Counted from the stretch's first letter, positions 1 to 11,152 are shown. The stretch: 64,000 nucleotides of DNA from Silene conica (GCA_029255685.2 CM055312.2:50936202-51000201), one strand, 5' to 3'. The notes: generated by a model not told the origin, from the letters alone. Numbers and translations: made by a program.

Positions 1-110
1 ATGACATGATCGCAGAAGGTGGACTTGCCACTACCTGGTGCACCCATCATTATCACCACCAATGTTTTCCCCTTTTTATCATATTCTCCTTCATTTTTAT
101 CAACAGTCAT
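1..110 (-). CDS. 5' end of a host P-loop gene, aprataxin/bHLH140-like (partial)
   Basis: On the minus strand an ATG at 110-108 opens a frame that runs off the window edge (36 full codons). A short charged N-terminus is followed by a hydrophobic strand and the Walker A loop GAPGSGKST, then FCDHV. Walker A loops bind the phosphates of ATP or GTP. In plants the combination of a hydrophobic strand, G-x-PGSGKSTFCD and a position close to the start is typical of the P-loop kinase-like domain of the protein annotated as bHLH140 or aprataxin-like (APTX), a nuclear protein that resolves adenylated DNA ends and also has HIT and zinc-finger parts. Only the P-loop is visible, so another small P-loop kinase remains possible. 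This is the one ordinary host coding sequence in the window, and its upstream flank holds the 54-kb nest of transposons. Confidence 0.65.
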   Translation of the reverse strand, partial: MTVDKNEGEYDKKGKTLVVIMMGAPGSGKSTFCDHV

Positions 111-411
111 TCATATATTAAAATTGTAATGCGAAGCAATCAAACTAATTAGGGAAACAAATTCATGTTTATAGAAATACAAGTTCTACAACTACTCCGT
201 ATAATTGAAGGAAATCGAAAGGCGGGCATGTTAATATTACCTTTTTTAGACATTGAATCATCATTTTCCATTTCTTTCTCCACTCTTTCAATTTTGATAC
301 AAGAATGAATCCCTGCGTTTTCTTTTTTTTTATCCCTGCGTTTTCTGGGTTTTATTTAAAATTTCTCTTTTGGGTTTGGGTTTGGGTTTGGGTTTTAGAC
401 CTATACTTGTA
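111..411 (-). promoter_or_regulatory. Upstream flank of the P-loop gene
   Basis: About 300 bases of AT-rich DNA separate the gene's ATG from the hAT target duplication at 412-419. It should contain the 5' UTR and proximal promoter, but I see no clear TATA box. It includes a TTTGGG-type repeat near its far end. Any promoter element farther upstream has been moved about 54 kb away by the nested insertions. Confidence 0.4.
368..396 (+). repeat. Short TTTGGG tandem repeat
   Basis: Four units of TTTGGG in a row. The unit resembles but is not the plant telomere unit TTTAGGG. It lies just outside the hAT left end. Confidence 0.8.
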
Positions 412-623
412 GTCACAGGTAGGGTTGGCAATGGTAGGGTTCGGTAAGGTCCAGCAAATTTTGACTCGACCTTGTGTCAAATATCTTAGATTTATACTTA
501 ACCCAAATTTTAAATGGTTTAAAATTAATGGACTCATATTCGATCCAGAGGGTTTAAGTTCGGATAGGGTCTACCTAAGGTCTACTTTTTTCTTTGACTA
601 AACAATTTTTTCTCTAAATTATA

Positions 624-653
624 CTTCCTACGTTCGTATCCACACTACACTTA
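624..653 (+). repeat. Left terminal inverted repeat of the MLE
   Basis: Begins CTTCCTACGTTCGTATCCAC, preceded by TA. It pairs with 54192-54221 and has the CTTCCTCCGT-like start common to plant MLE and Stowaway families. The transposase would bind here. Confidence 0.85.
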
Positions 654-936
654 CGTTTTGTGCACATGTTTTAAGAAGAAATGAGAGTTGATTGGAAGTA
701 CAAACAGAAACCCCACTTGACAGCTTGTTTCCCTTTAGTAAAATGTAAATAATGCTTTAGTTGTGTACTTGTTGACAATTAATTTGCTTTATTAATTTGT
801 GATTAAGATCTAATAGCTCCCTCCAAAATCTGGAACCCAACATAAAAATTACAAACATTTAAATCTCCCACCAAATTACATTTTGTATTCCCACCAAATT
901 GCACAAAAGCAGATGCAATTTGGCAGCTACAAACCT

Positions 937-947
937 CTATATATACA
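937..947 (+). promoter_or_regulatory. TATA box of the MLE transposase gene
   Basis: CTATATATACA lies about 165 bp before the transposase ATG at 1112. It is followed by an A/C-rich leader without an upstream ATG, a plausible core promoter and 5' UTR. Confidence 0.5.
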
Positions 948-977
948 CAAACATAAACCCTAATACAACAACAAAAC

Positions 978-1033
978 CTTACAAATCAGAAGGCTTTACA
1001 AATCAGAAGCCTTACAAATCAGAAGGCTTTACA
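978..1033 (+). repeat. Three tandem units in the transposase 5' leader
   Basis: The unit TTACAAATCAGAAGGC occurs three times with small changes between the TATA box and the ATG. Confidence 0.75.
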
Positions 1034-1111
1034 ATACTCAGAAAACAATAAAACTACAACTTTACAAAACCGTGAATCTAGAAAATTAGTCTTCGAATCG
1101 TAGGCTTCAAT

Positions 1112-1249
1112 ATGGGTGCGAAATGTTTGTCGGAAGAAGGGAGGCACGAAGTGGGCATTTATCTACTCCAACGATCAGAAAAGGGCAAAGTTCGTCGTGG
1201 AGTAATGGGCGAAGCAGCTGCAAAATGGGGCATTAGTAAGAGGACTGTT
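1112..1249 (+). pseudogene. MLE transposase, N-terminal exon fragment
   Basis: Forty-six codons open with ATG at 1112 and end exactly at the left target duplication (CTGTT, 1245-1249) of gypsy element A. The piece includes AAAKWGISKRTV, which fits the helix-turn-helix DNA-binding region expected at the N-terminus of a mariner transposase. The frame resumes at 14055 when A and one copy of the duplication are ignored, so A split one gene. The promoter side is intact, but transcripts would run into A's LTR. Confidence 0.75.
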
Positions 1250-2201
1250 TGTAACATCCCGTATTTTCGTAAAATCTAATTTGAGCGTTTTAAATTATTT
1301 TATGTAATAAAATAATATTTTAATAATTTATTTCGAAAGATTTTAATTTAAAAGTAAGATCCGTCTTAAGAACCTCAAGTCCTTAAGACGAATACAAACT
1401 TGGCATTGTTTAAAGCTCCGACTTAAATAATCGTTCTTATAATCCGACCCGTTTCATAATGCGGAAAGGACAACTACTTAAACCCTTATAAACCCCCAAT
1501 GTCGACATATTGCTTCCCCTTCAATTCATTTCCACTGTAAAACAAATTCATCCTAAAACCTCCATTGATACTTCCTTCCTTCAAGCTTTTCTTCATCATC
1601 CGTTCTTCAAATCGCAAAAGTAAGTACATTTTCGGAATCCTCGTTCAATTTCCAAGTCATCTATCACTTCGGTTTCTCGTTTCCTCCACTTCGAAAATTC
1701 AGCCTGTTTTCATAATTCCGTTTTTATGCTCTTAAACCGGTTTTCTTTGTTTTGAGGCGAAGGATTTGACAACCCGGACGTTGATAGCTTCATACTCGAG
1801 GAAGATCTTTAGCCGGATAAGCTTATGAGGTGACGATAATGAGAAACTCGGCCTTTATGTGTATATTAGCATATTTGTTGTGATTCTTGTGTGGTTTCTG
1901 TTTTTGTTGATATATAATGATTCAAGGACTTAGTAACATGTTTAGGATGAGGTTATGGTGAAGAATTCATGCTTAAACTTGTTGTTATGTGATCTTATGT
2001 ATATTTTCAGTTTTTCACATTTTGCGACGGATACTCGATATATACATTTGAGGATTGTTATGGGACTTGATTGCTGGTAGATAAGTCGTATTTGATGATT
2101 AGGAATGTTGGGTATGCATCATATGTAACGATATTGAAGTTTGTAGATCGAATTGTGGTAATTTGTTTTGGTCTGAAAATCACGATTTTGTGTACAGGCT
2201 C

Positions 2202-2598
2202 TCTGAGCCGGTCGACCAACCGGCCGCCGGTCGACCGGCTGAGAGCGCGTCTTTGCGTTTTTGAAAGTTTTGAGAAAAAAGGGCTTTGGACTGCCAGCCG
2301 GCCGACCGGCTGCCTGCCGACCGGCTGGTAGTCCCTTTGTGTTGTGTTTGTTCTGCGTAAACCATAGCTAGATGGGAGCCCAGCCGGCAGACCGGCCGCC
2401 TGCCAGCCGGCTGGGAGTGCATATGGGGATGGATACGAATTTTAGTAAAAGCTAGGGAATGGGGTTCCCAGCCGGCCGACCGGCTGCCTGCCGACCGGCT
2501 GGGAGTCCTTTTTGGTGTTTCTTGGTTTTTGAAAAAGAGGTGTAGGCTGAGGGACCACCAGCCGGCCGACCGGCTGCCTGCCGACCGGCTGGGGACCC
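2202..2598 (+). repeat. Array of five GC-rich hairpin units in the 5' LTR of A
   Basis: Five units of about 40-50 bp, each about 80-90 bp apart, in AT-rich DNA. Each has an outer stem CCAGCCGG...CCGGCTGG, often extended by flanking GGACT/AGTCC-type pairs, and an inner AGCCGG/CCGGCT stem. Units lie near 2202, 2288-2334, 2372-2420, 2461-2508 and 2551-2598. Confidence 0.8.
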
Positions 2599-2897
2599 CT
2601 GAAGGCTTTTTATTGTTTTTCGATCATAACTTTTGAACGGTCGATCGGTTTTGATTGAAATTCGTTTTGTATACCTGTGATATATTTTTGAGGTCCCCGG
2701 TATACGGGCAACACCATATCGAGTTCGGGAAAGGAGTGAGGATAGAGACCCCCCGGTCGGGTAACCGAAAGGGAAACCGACTCTCCCTCGTCTCAGTTCC
2801 CGGGATCAATTAAGTGTTGATTAGAGGTTTAAGAAGTTAGAACTATAGGTTAGTTTCTACCTTTGGATGTTAGTGGTTATAATGGTTGTCGCGTGGT

Positions 2898-3169
2898 GGG
2901 ATATGTGTTCAGTTCACCTCTGGACCCAATACATGTTTGTAGCATTGGGATATGTGTTAAGCTCACCTCTGGACCCTTTGCTTTTGGATGATTAGGGATA
3001 TGTGTTAAGTTCACCTCTGGACCCTTTTCATGATTTGTAAGTTTAGGGATATGTGTTAAGTTCACCTCTGGACCCTTTACTTGATTAGATGTTGGGATAT
3101 GTGCTAAGTTCACCTCTGGACCCGACATAGTGTAGTAATGGGATATGTGTTAAGTTCACCTCTGGACCC
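2898..3169 (+). repeat. Spaced 30-bp minisatellite, six units, in the 5' LTR of A
   Basis: A 30-bp core running from GGGATATGTGT to CCTCTGGACCC recurs six times, separated by 16-21 bp of different sequence. The same block in the 3' LTR has ten units. Confidence 0.9.
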
Positions 3170-3887
3170 GTTGCTAGTTTTCAGGATGTTTATCTGCTTG
3201 CCTAGATGATGGTACAGTGTCAGATATGCATGTCGAGTTATTGATGTTTAGTCATTTGAGGTTAAATCATCCAAGGCGTTGGATGACTCTTGTTCGGTTT
3301 CATAAATAGTTGGATTGAAAGACCCCCTGACTGGGTAACCAGTAGGGAGACCGGCTCTCCTTCCTATTTGTTTATGAAGTTGGTTGAGAGCCGTGCATGA
3401 TAATCGCATGATAGTAAGAGATCAGGTGATGATTTGTTTATGCTTCACATGTTGTTATATGTTGGAGTATTCTGTATTGTTTTATGTGTTACGTGTTGTC
3501 ACAAAAGGTGGCTAGGAGAACTCTAGTCACTCCCCACTGATTGTGGCGTACATGTTTTCATGTATGTAGGTACATGCAGGATTGGAGATCGGGGTTCACG
3601 AGAGCTAGCGAGCGATGATCCGTTCATCATGACGTACCCTTATATATCGTTTAGCTGGACTCTTAGTTTCGATACTTGTTTTGGTGCCTGTAGGGATGTT
3701 CCATCCCTGGCTGTGTATATATTTCATTTCAGTACTTAGAACTGCTACTTAACTATTTTGGTTTCAGTTTCAGTTACGTTTCAGTTTAAGACTTCTCGCA
3801 TGTTGTTTCTTTTAAAAGTTTTAATTCCGCTGCATTTTTAGTACTTTTGTGTGTTTATATTTCCGCTTTCGCGAGGGGTTTTACAGT

Positions 3888-3899
3888 TGGTATCAGAGC
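3888..3899 (+). promoter_or_regulatory. Primer-binding site of element A (initiator tRNA-Met)
   Basis: TGGTATCAGAGC, two bases after the 5' LTR, complementary to the 3' end of plant initiator tRNA-Met. It starts minus-strand DNA synthesis. Confidence 0.85.
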
Positions 3900-4050
3900 A
3901 TTATTGCTCCCGACGCACTCATGTGACCCCAACCTTAACTTGACCAGATAAACAAATAATGAACGAGAGATGGGTAGATCTAAGGACTTATTTTGTAGTC
4001 TATTTGTGGTTGCTAATTGCTAAGCTAATCCTTGTTTTCTCTTTTGAAGG

Positions 4051-5651
4051 ATGGTGAGACCTAGGGCTGCTGATAACATTGTGCTGCAAGCAATTCAGCA
4101 TTTGCTTGAGACTCAGAGACAGCAAGCAGGGAATGTTCCACCTCCTCCACCGCCAGGCAACGAGGCTAATCGTCCTGGTAGTTTCTCATGGATAGCTTCG
4201 CAAATGTCCCGTAGCCACGTGAAGACTTATGGTGACGAGGTTGACCCGGTAGCTCTTACCGAGTGGTTTAGAGAGATGGAGAGGAGCTTTGCTATGTATT
4301 CGGTGAGTAGAGAGGATAGAGTGCGGCTAGCCACTCACTTTCTTACTCTTGAGGCCGACAGGTGGTGGGCGTTGACAGGACCTACTTTCACTCAGGATCC
4401 TTTGTTCGATTGGGATGCTTTCAAGGATAAGCTCGAGACGAGGTTCTATCCTAAAGAGCTCAGATCACAGCGACTCAAAGAATTCATGGATTTGAAGCAA
4501 GGCAAGATGTCAGTTCAGGAGTTCACAGACCGTTTCAACCAGCTAGCTCACTTTGCATCGAGGTTTGTCAGAGATGAGGCCGAGAGAGTCTACTTTTACC
4601 GTGGCAAGCTAGGGCCACGCATCGAGAGCATGGTTCGTCGAGACTCTACTTCTTTTGTAGAGGTGTATGATGATGCTATTTGGGCCGAGAGTTCTATTCG
4701 TGCCATAGATGCTGAGACTCGTGCCGCTACTTCTAGTGTGACTCCTCACCAGAGATCAGTGTACCAGGGAAAGAGATCATTTGTTCCTTCTACTTCTTCG
4801 ACTTCTTCTCAGAAGAAGCGTTTTGAGAGGTTCTCTGCTCCGGTTGCTAAGACCTTTGTTCACACCGACACATCTCCTAGTGTTTGCCACCGTTGTGGTA
4901 AACCTTCTCATCCGGGTTTTGACTGTTTCAAGAATGCCTATAAGTGTTTCACTTGTAATGGATTTGGGCATCGATCGTATGAGTGTCCCGAGAGGAACAC
5001 CGCACTTGGCAAGGCTGCCACTGCTGCTGCAGCGACTAAAGGAGGGAAGCCGAAAGGGAAGATTTTTGTGATGACTAGGGCTGAGGCAGAGGCTCATCCA
5101 GACATTGTTGCCGGTATATTTTCTGTTCTTGGCGCTGAGTGCCTTATTTTATTCGATACTGGAGCTTCTTTATCATTTATATCAACTCAGTTCGCCGATC
5201 GTCTAGCTCTTGAGTCTTCATTGGTTGAGGAGACTTCTATTTCCTTACCTTCTGGAGACGTGTTTTCATGCTCTTCGTCCCATAGGGATGTTCCTATTGT
5301 TATCGGTCAAGCCACATTTCCAGCGGACTTACTGAGATTTCCTCTCGAGGAGTTTGACATTACCCTCGGTATGGATTGGTAATCGCGATACCATGCTCGC
5401 TTCGAGTGTCGCGACCAGAAAATCTGCTTGAGGAGTTCTTCAGGAGTTCGTGTTTCCTATAGGGGAACTCGCCCTCAAAGGGGTGTTCGTGTTATCTCTT
5501 CGATGAAAGCTTCTCATCTTCTTAGGAAGGGTTGCCAAGCCTTCCTGTGTGTTGTTACAGTTGCTAAACCATCGCTACCGAAGCTTGAGGATGTAGCCAT
5601 TGTTCGTGAGTATCCAGATGTTTTCCCAGATGATTTGCCAGGGATACCGCC
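4051..5651 (+). pseudogene. Element A gag and protease, with in-frame stop
   Basis: ATG at 4051 opens a 443-codon frame. A retrotransposon capsid domain occupies roughly residues 50-210. Two CCHC zinc knuckles follow (CHRCGKPSHPGFDC and CFTCNGFGHRSYEC, about residues 280-315), then the aspartic protease with LILFDTGASLSFIS near residue 370. A TAA at 5380-5382 falls just after the conserved GMDW, where an uninterrupted gag-pol would continue. The same frame stays open from 5383 to the solo LTR at 5652 and resumes at 8313. Gag packages the RNA and forms the particle; protease cleaves the polyprotein. Whether the TAA arose by point mutation cannot be told from one copy, but related elements read through here. 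Confidence 0.85.
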
Positions 5652-8312
5652 TGTAATACTCCGTGTTTTAGCCTCAGTCTATAGTTATCAAAGGAAGGAC
5701 AATACAAGTGTATTCCGTAATCGTTGTATATATTTGATGATTAATTCATAAGTGACATTTCGTTCATATTTTCCTTACTATAATAACCCGTATAATAATG
5801 TATATATATATACTCTTCGTTTTTTTTAAGCTAATATATCTTGTATGTTTTAAGCGTTTTGGACCCCGGTGAGAGTCGAATTGGGAACCCATTTATCAAA
5901 CATAATAATAGAAGTCGTGGGTATTGGTGAGACTCGAACCATGGACCTCTAGCACCTGGTATGGGCCTCGTTTTATGTGCCACACAACAGCCCATACCGT
6001 ATAAAGAAAACTAAAACCTAAACACTTCAGCAATAAGCCGTCATATTTAAGCTGCTGCCCTAACCTAATCTGCCCTATCAATCATAAACACACCACACGA
6101 ACTTGTAGCCGACATAGCATACTTTTGGAGGGTGGTGGTCACGGTGGTCTTGGGGCGGTCAGGGCGCGTCGATCAGAGTCAAAAGGAGGTATGCTCAACA
6201 CGTTTCTTCTCTTTTTCTTTGTGTCTGTCGAATTTTGTGGAGTTATTCGGGCTAGTATATGGGTTGTCAGGGTCTGTTTTTCATCTATATTTGATCTATG
6301 AGGTTCAGAGTCATGTCCTGACCATAGTCACAAGTTTGTCAATCACCTAGAGTCACTGAATGCGGAGGTTTATACCGCCTGTCACGGCAGCGGTTCTGTG
6401 TTGTTAGCAGGTCTGTTTCCTTTTCACGGCTGTTTCTTAGGTATTCGAGGTTGATCTTTTGTGGCGTGCGTAAGGGGAAAAAGGGTAGTGGGTCTGTGAG
6501 TGGTCGAGGGAGTAGAGTGGTGGTCGTCATGGTGGTTATTAGTGGTTGTGGTGGTGGTAAAGGGAGCCTTCGTTTTCCCTGCTGGTTATGGTTGCAGGTA
6601 TGCGTTTTGCAGAGGGTGTTTGGGGGTGGTATCACCAATGACTCGGGGGAGGTCAAAGTGGTGGAACCACCGTGGGTCCAGCGCCTGGTGTCAGGGGGTT
6701 TTTTCTGGGGTTAAGTCAGGGGGGTGGCAGTGGTTGTATGGGCGTTGGGAGGCTCTCGAAAGCAGCCTGGTCGGGTGTTAGGGGTAACGAACCAGACCAG
6801 TTCTGACCCCTGGTTCTTCTCACCGGCAGCCGGCGAAGGGACCCCTGGTGGTTGCGTGGGCAGTGTGTGGTGCAGGGTACGGGTTGCTGGTGGTGGCTGG
6901 TGGTAGTAGTGTCGTGTCGCGGTGGTGAGGAGTTTGTTGATGCGTGGGTTGAGAGTAGTATTGGCGGGCTGTTTTGGGCACTTCGTTGTTTGTTTTGTTT
7001 TTACCATTTAAGTTTATTACTAATTGTATGATTAGTATGTTTGGGTGATTATTATTATTGCCTACTTTGTTAATGTTTGATTTATGATCTTAAGGTTGAT
7101 AATAATGGTTGGAATATATGTATGTATATCATTTTGTTAATTTAATAATAATGATTAGTTAGTTGTACTCTATTTTGTTAGTAAGTTTTATTTGGTAAGC
7201 GATAATTGCCATGTATATTTACATAAGGTGTGGAGGGTAATCAAGTTTGGTAACATGGTCGAATAATTGAGTAGTAGTGTGGTTAATGTTGTTTACTGAT
7301 ATTGATTTAGGAATGAGTCGTTGCTTGATCCTGCTATAATTAGTAAGTCTAAACATAGTAAGGTTATATGTGGTCAGTGGTGATTAACGAGTATATGAGC
7401 ATGTGTTACGTATATAGAGTATAGTGTTTTATGAGTATATAACCATGGGCATGACCGAAAATATTAGTAGTGTTGCTTGTTCGGATAAACTTTGATAATG
7501 AGTAATATTATAGGAATTGAGTTCGAGGTGGAAACTCCTGGCAGCTGTACTGTTGACATCGATATTCAGCAACTTGAGGTAGGGGAATATATTATGATTC
7601 ATGTTATGACAGGAAAGGTGTAAGTGATGCTTATTACGAGTTTGATCTAATTGATTATTACTGTACTGTGGATTGAATTGTTATTATTGATCACTGCGAG
7701 ATAAAGGGTCTGTGTTTGGTGCGGAGATAAAGGGTCTGTGTTTGGTGCGGAGATAAAGGGTCTGTGTTTGGTGCGGAGATAAAGGGTCTGTGTTTGGTGC
7801 GGAGATAAAGGGTCTGTGATATGGTGTGGGGTATATTGGGTCTTGTGATCGGTGCGGAGTTTATTTGGTGTTGGATCGGTGCGGAGAAGGGATGATTGAT
7901 CCCAATGTATTTATGATAGTATTGTCATTTATGTGTTGTCTGCTTTACCTACTCAACCTCGCGGTTGACCCTGTGTATTCGTGTGACACCTACGATGATC
8001 CGGAATGGGGAGTAGATTTTTCAGGTCAGTGACAGATGGATTAGGAGCTTGGGCATGGAGAGAGACATGGCTTGGACTTACTTAGAATTAGATCACCTTT
8101 AGATATCTTCAGTTGTACTTTCATTTTATCAAGGTTTGGACCTCGTAGTTGCTGTAATAACAAGTTTAAATTTAATCGGTTTTTTTTTTATCTATAAAGT
8201 ACTTTGGTTTGTTTACCTTGTTATTCACTACCTCGGATATTCCGAGATGGTAACAGTCCTATTTATTTGAGAATGTCTTGCTAAAGGCTCTTAAATAAAT
8301 AGGGGTGTTACA
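5652..8312 (+). mobile_element. Solo LTR of a gypsy family related to element B, inside element A
   Basis: Begins TGTAATACTCCG, ends AGGGGTGTTACA, and is flanked by CCGCC at 5647-5651 and 8313-8317. There is no internal region, primer-binding site or coding sequence over 2661 bp. It is therefore the product of recombination between two LTRs, leaving one. Its ends, a GGTTCT...CTCACCGGC block, a tRNA-like antisense block near 5912-5995 and a tandem repeat match the layout of the LTRs of element B and of the LTR at 62876. It breaks the A polyprotein between protease and reverse transcriptase. Confidence 0.85.
7696..7825 (+). repeat. 26-bp tandem repeat, five units, in the solo LTR
   Basis: The unit AGATAAAGGGTCTGTGTTTG plus GTGCGG recurs head to tail five times, the last one degenerate. 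Confidence 0.9.
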
Positions 8313-9665
8313 CCGCCAGAGAGAGATGTGGAGTTTACCATTGAGCTTGTTCCAGGTACCGGACCGATTTCTAAGGCTCCTTACCGTATGGCTCCGCCAG
8401 AGTTGAAAGAGTTGAAGCAGCAATTGGAAGAGATGATCGAGAAGGGTTTCATTAGACCTAGTGCTTCTCCGTGGGGTGCTCCCGTTTTGTTCGTTAAGAA
8501 GAAAGATGGTTCCATGAGATTGTGCATTGACTATAGAGAGCTGAACCGAGTGACCGTGAAGAACAGATATCCTTTGCCTAGGATAGATGACTTGTTTGAT
8601 CAGTTGAGAGGTGCCTCTAGGTTTTCTAAGATTGATCTTCGATCGGGTTATCATCAGATTCCAGTGAGAGAGGCGGATATTGCGAAGACTGCTTTTCGTA
8701 CCAGATATGGGCATTTTGAGTTTGTAGTTATGCCATTTGGGTTGACTAATGCACCGGCTATTTTTATGGATCAGATGAACCGTACCTATACTGAGTATCT
8801 TGATACGTGTGTTGTGGTTTTCATTGATGACATCTTGATATATTCGAAGACCGATGAGGAACATGCTGAGCATCTTCGATTGATTTTAGGGATTCTGCGC
8901 AGACAGAAGTGGTTCGCAAAGTTTTCGAAGTGTGAATTTTGGCTCTCGAAAGTTGCCTTTTTAGGACATGTGATATCCAGCGAGGGTGTGATGGTAGATC
9001 CCGCGAAGATAGAGGCTGTGGTTGATTGGGAGAGTCCCAAGGATGTAGGAGAGATCCGTAGCGTTTTGGGTTTAGCAGGCTATTATCGTAGATTCGTCGA
9101 GGATTTCTCTAGATTAGCTCGCCCGATGACTCAGTTGCTGAAGAAAGAAGCCAAATTTGTGTGGACCGACAAGTGTGAGAGTTCTTTCCAGGAGTTGAAG
9201 ACCAGATTGACTTCCGCCCCCGTGTTAGCTTTGCCAGAGATCGGAGTGGATTTTGATGTGTATTGTGATGCTTCGATGTTAGGGCTTGGATGCGTACTGA
9301 TGCAGGGTGGTAAGGTGATAGCATACTCATCTAGACAGTTGAGAGTTCATGAGGTGAACTATCCGACACATGATTTGGAGTTGGCCGCAGTTGTTCATGC
9401 CTTGAAGATGTGGCGACATTACCTGATTGGATCTCATTGCCGTATTTTCACAGATCACAAGAGTCTTAAGTACATTTTTACTCAGAAAGACCTTAACATG
9501 AGACAGAGACGTTGGCTAGAGTTGGTGAAAGATTACGACATCGAGTTGTTATATCATGAGGGAAAAGCCAATGAGGTTGCAGATGCGCTTAGCCGCAAGA
9601 CTTCTCACTCGATGAGTGCCATGAGAGTATTGACCGATGAGTTGTGTTCCGATTCCGGAAGCTGA
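8313..9665 (+). pseudogene. Element A reverse transcriptase and RNase H
   Basis: The polyprotein frame resumes at 8313, directly after the solo LTR. The reverse transcriptase shows the conserved [30 protein letters not shown] and catalytic [12 protein letters not shown] motifs (both active-site aspartates present near 8825). The RNase H begins around [10 protein letters not shown] and includes TDHKSLKY and [14 protein letters not shown]. Both domains look full length. The frame ends at 9665 in a stop caused by a net one-base loss: the integrase frame starts overlapping at 9644. These enzymes copy the element RNA into DNA and remove the RNA strand. Confidence 0.9.
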
Positions 9666-11152
9666 GATTAGAGATGGTGAGTAGTGGTTTTGATTGGTTA
9701 GCTGCTATGACTGCCGAGCCGTCTTTATATTGGGAGATTCGCCAGAGTTTGCCTTTAGATGCCGATTTCAAGAAGTTCGAGGCTAAGATTTCGAGTGGTA
9801 TTGCACCTGACTTGGTGATTGATGCTGATGGTTTCCTTAGGTTCCGTGGTAGGATGTACGTTCCTGATGTGCCAGATTTGAGGAAGAAGGTTCTTGATGA
9901 GGCTCACTTGTCACCGTATTCCGTTCATCCAGGAGGAGAGAAGATGCACAAGGATTTGAGGCTTATGTTTTGGTGGCCTGGTATGAAGAAGGAGATCTTG
10001 GACTACGTTAGTAGGTGCTTGACTTGTCAACAAGTCAAGATAGAGCATAGGAGACCTGGTGGTTTGCTACAGCCGCTTCCCGTTCCTCAGTGGAAGTGGG
10101 AGTGTATATCTATGGACTTCGTTACAGCATTGCCTAAGACCGTGGGAGGCAAAGATGCGATTTGGGTTGTTGTTGATCGTCTAACTAAGTGTGCCAGATT
10201 CGTGCCGATCAGAGAGACATGGGATATGGACCGTTTAGCCAGGGCTTATATTGCTGAGATAGTCCGATATCATGGTGTCCCGAGAGAGATAGTTTCAGAT
10301 CGAGATCCGAGATTTTGTTCCAGGTTCTGGAAGGCTTTGCAGGAGGCTATGGGTAGCCGTTTGTTGATGAGTACCGCATTTCATGCCGCGACCGATGGTC
10401 AGTCCGAGAGGACTATACAGACACTTGAGGATTTGCTCCGCGCTTGTGCCCTCGATTTTCAGAGTTCTTGGGAGCAGTGTTTGCCGTTAGTAGAGTTTTC
10501 TTACAACAACAGTTATCATGCTTCCATTGGTATGGCTCCGTACGAGGCTATTTATGGTAGGAAGTGCCGTAGTCCGATTTGTTGGGACCAGGCTAGTGAC
10601 GTTCGTGACCTAGGACCGGACCAGTTAGATGTTACTATCGATCAGGTTCAGCTTATCAGAGGTAGGATGAAGGCCGCTCAGGACCGGCAGAAATCCTATG
10701 CTGATGTTCGCCGTAGACCCTTAGAGTTTGAGGTGGGTGATCGAGTTTTCTTGAGAGTTTCTCCGATGAAGGGCGTCAAAAGGTTTGGCGTTAAGGGCAA
10801 GTTGAGCCCTAAGTATATTGGACCTTTTGAGATCGTGAAGAGGATTGGTGCTGCTGCTTACCGATTGGACTTGCCTCCTAGTTTGGGCAAGGTTCATAGC
10901 GTTTTCCATGTTTCCCAGCTCCGCAGATACATTAGTGACCCGAGTCATGTTTTGCCTAGAGAGATCGAGAACTTGGAGCCGAGTCTTGCTTTCGAGGAGC
11001 GTCCTGTGAAGATCCTAGACCGTCAGGATAGGAAGCTTAGGAGCAAGGTGGTGCCGCTGGTGAAGATCCTTTGGCGTTGCGGTGATGTTGAGGAGCAGAC
11101 TTGGGAGACTGAGGCATCGATGCGTATCGCGCATCCTTCTCTTTTCGATTGA
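9644..11152 (+). pseudogene. Element A integrase with C-terminal chromodomain-like end
   Basis: This open frame lies in another phase from the reverse transcriptase, overlapping it by 22 bases. It has no start codon of its own in that position. The zinc-binding HHCC region lies around HPGGEKMHKDL...CLTCQQVK. The DDE core has its first Asp in SMDFVTALP, the second in VSDRDPRF and the Glu in DGQSERTIQTLEDLL, all present. The C-terminus has a GPFEIVKRIG fold and ends PLVKILWR...TWETEASMRIAHPSLFD, the chromodomain-like tail of Tekay/Del chromoviruses that directs integration. The integrase could only be made if the frameshift were bypassed. Confidence 0.9.

Larger units (their letters stand above)
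1250..3885 (+). mobile_element. 5' LTR of element A
   Basis: 2636 bp, TG...CA. It carries a GC-rich hairpin array (2202-2598) and a spaced minisatellite (2898-3169), then ends in CGCGAGGGGTTTTACA. It is 196 bp shorter than the 3' LTR because it has six minisatellite units rather than ten, partly offset by 19 extra bases in the first hairpin unit. Confidence 0.9.

Noticed and set aside
368-396. Interstitial telomere repeat
   Set aside because: The unit is TTTGGG, not TTTAGGG, and there are only about four units.
2071-2422. Small ORFs over the GC-rich hairpins (both strands)
   Set aside because: They are artefacts of the stop-poor repeats CCGGCCGACCGG; they recur in the 3' LTR and change with repeat number.
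2877-3128. Repeat protein GPEVNLTHIP-like frames on the minus strand
   Set aside because: Pure translation of the minisatellite; no start context and no conservation beyond the DNA repeat.
2898-3169. CRISPR-like array: 30-bp repeats with 16-21 bp spacers
   Set aside because: It lies inside a plant LTR, occurs in both LTRs with the same spacers, and there are no cas genes. It is a spaced minisatellite.
5912-5995. A functional tRNA gene
   Set aside because: Only a B-box-like piece in antisense is present; no acceptor stem or anticodon arm can be built. No tRNA or rRNA gene was found in the window.
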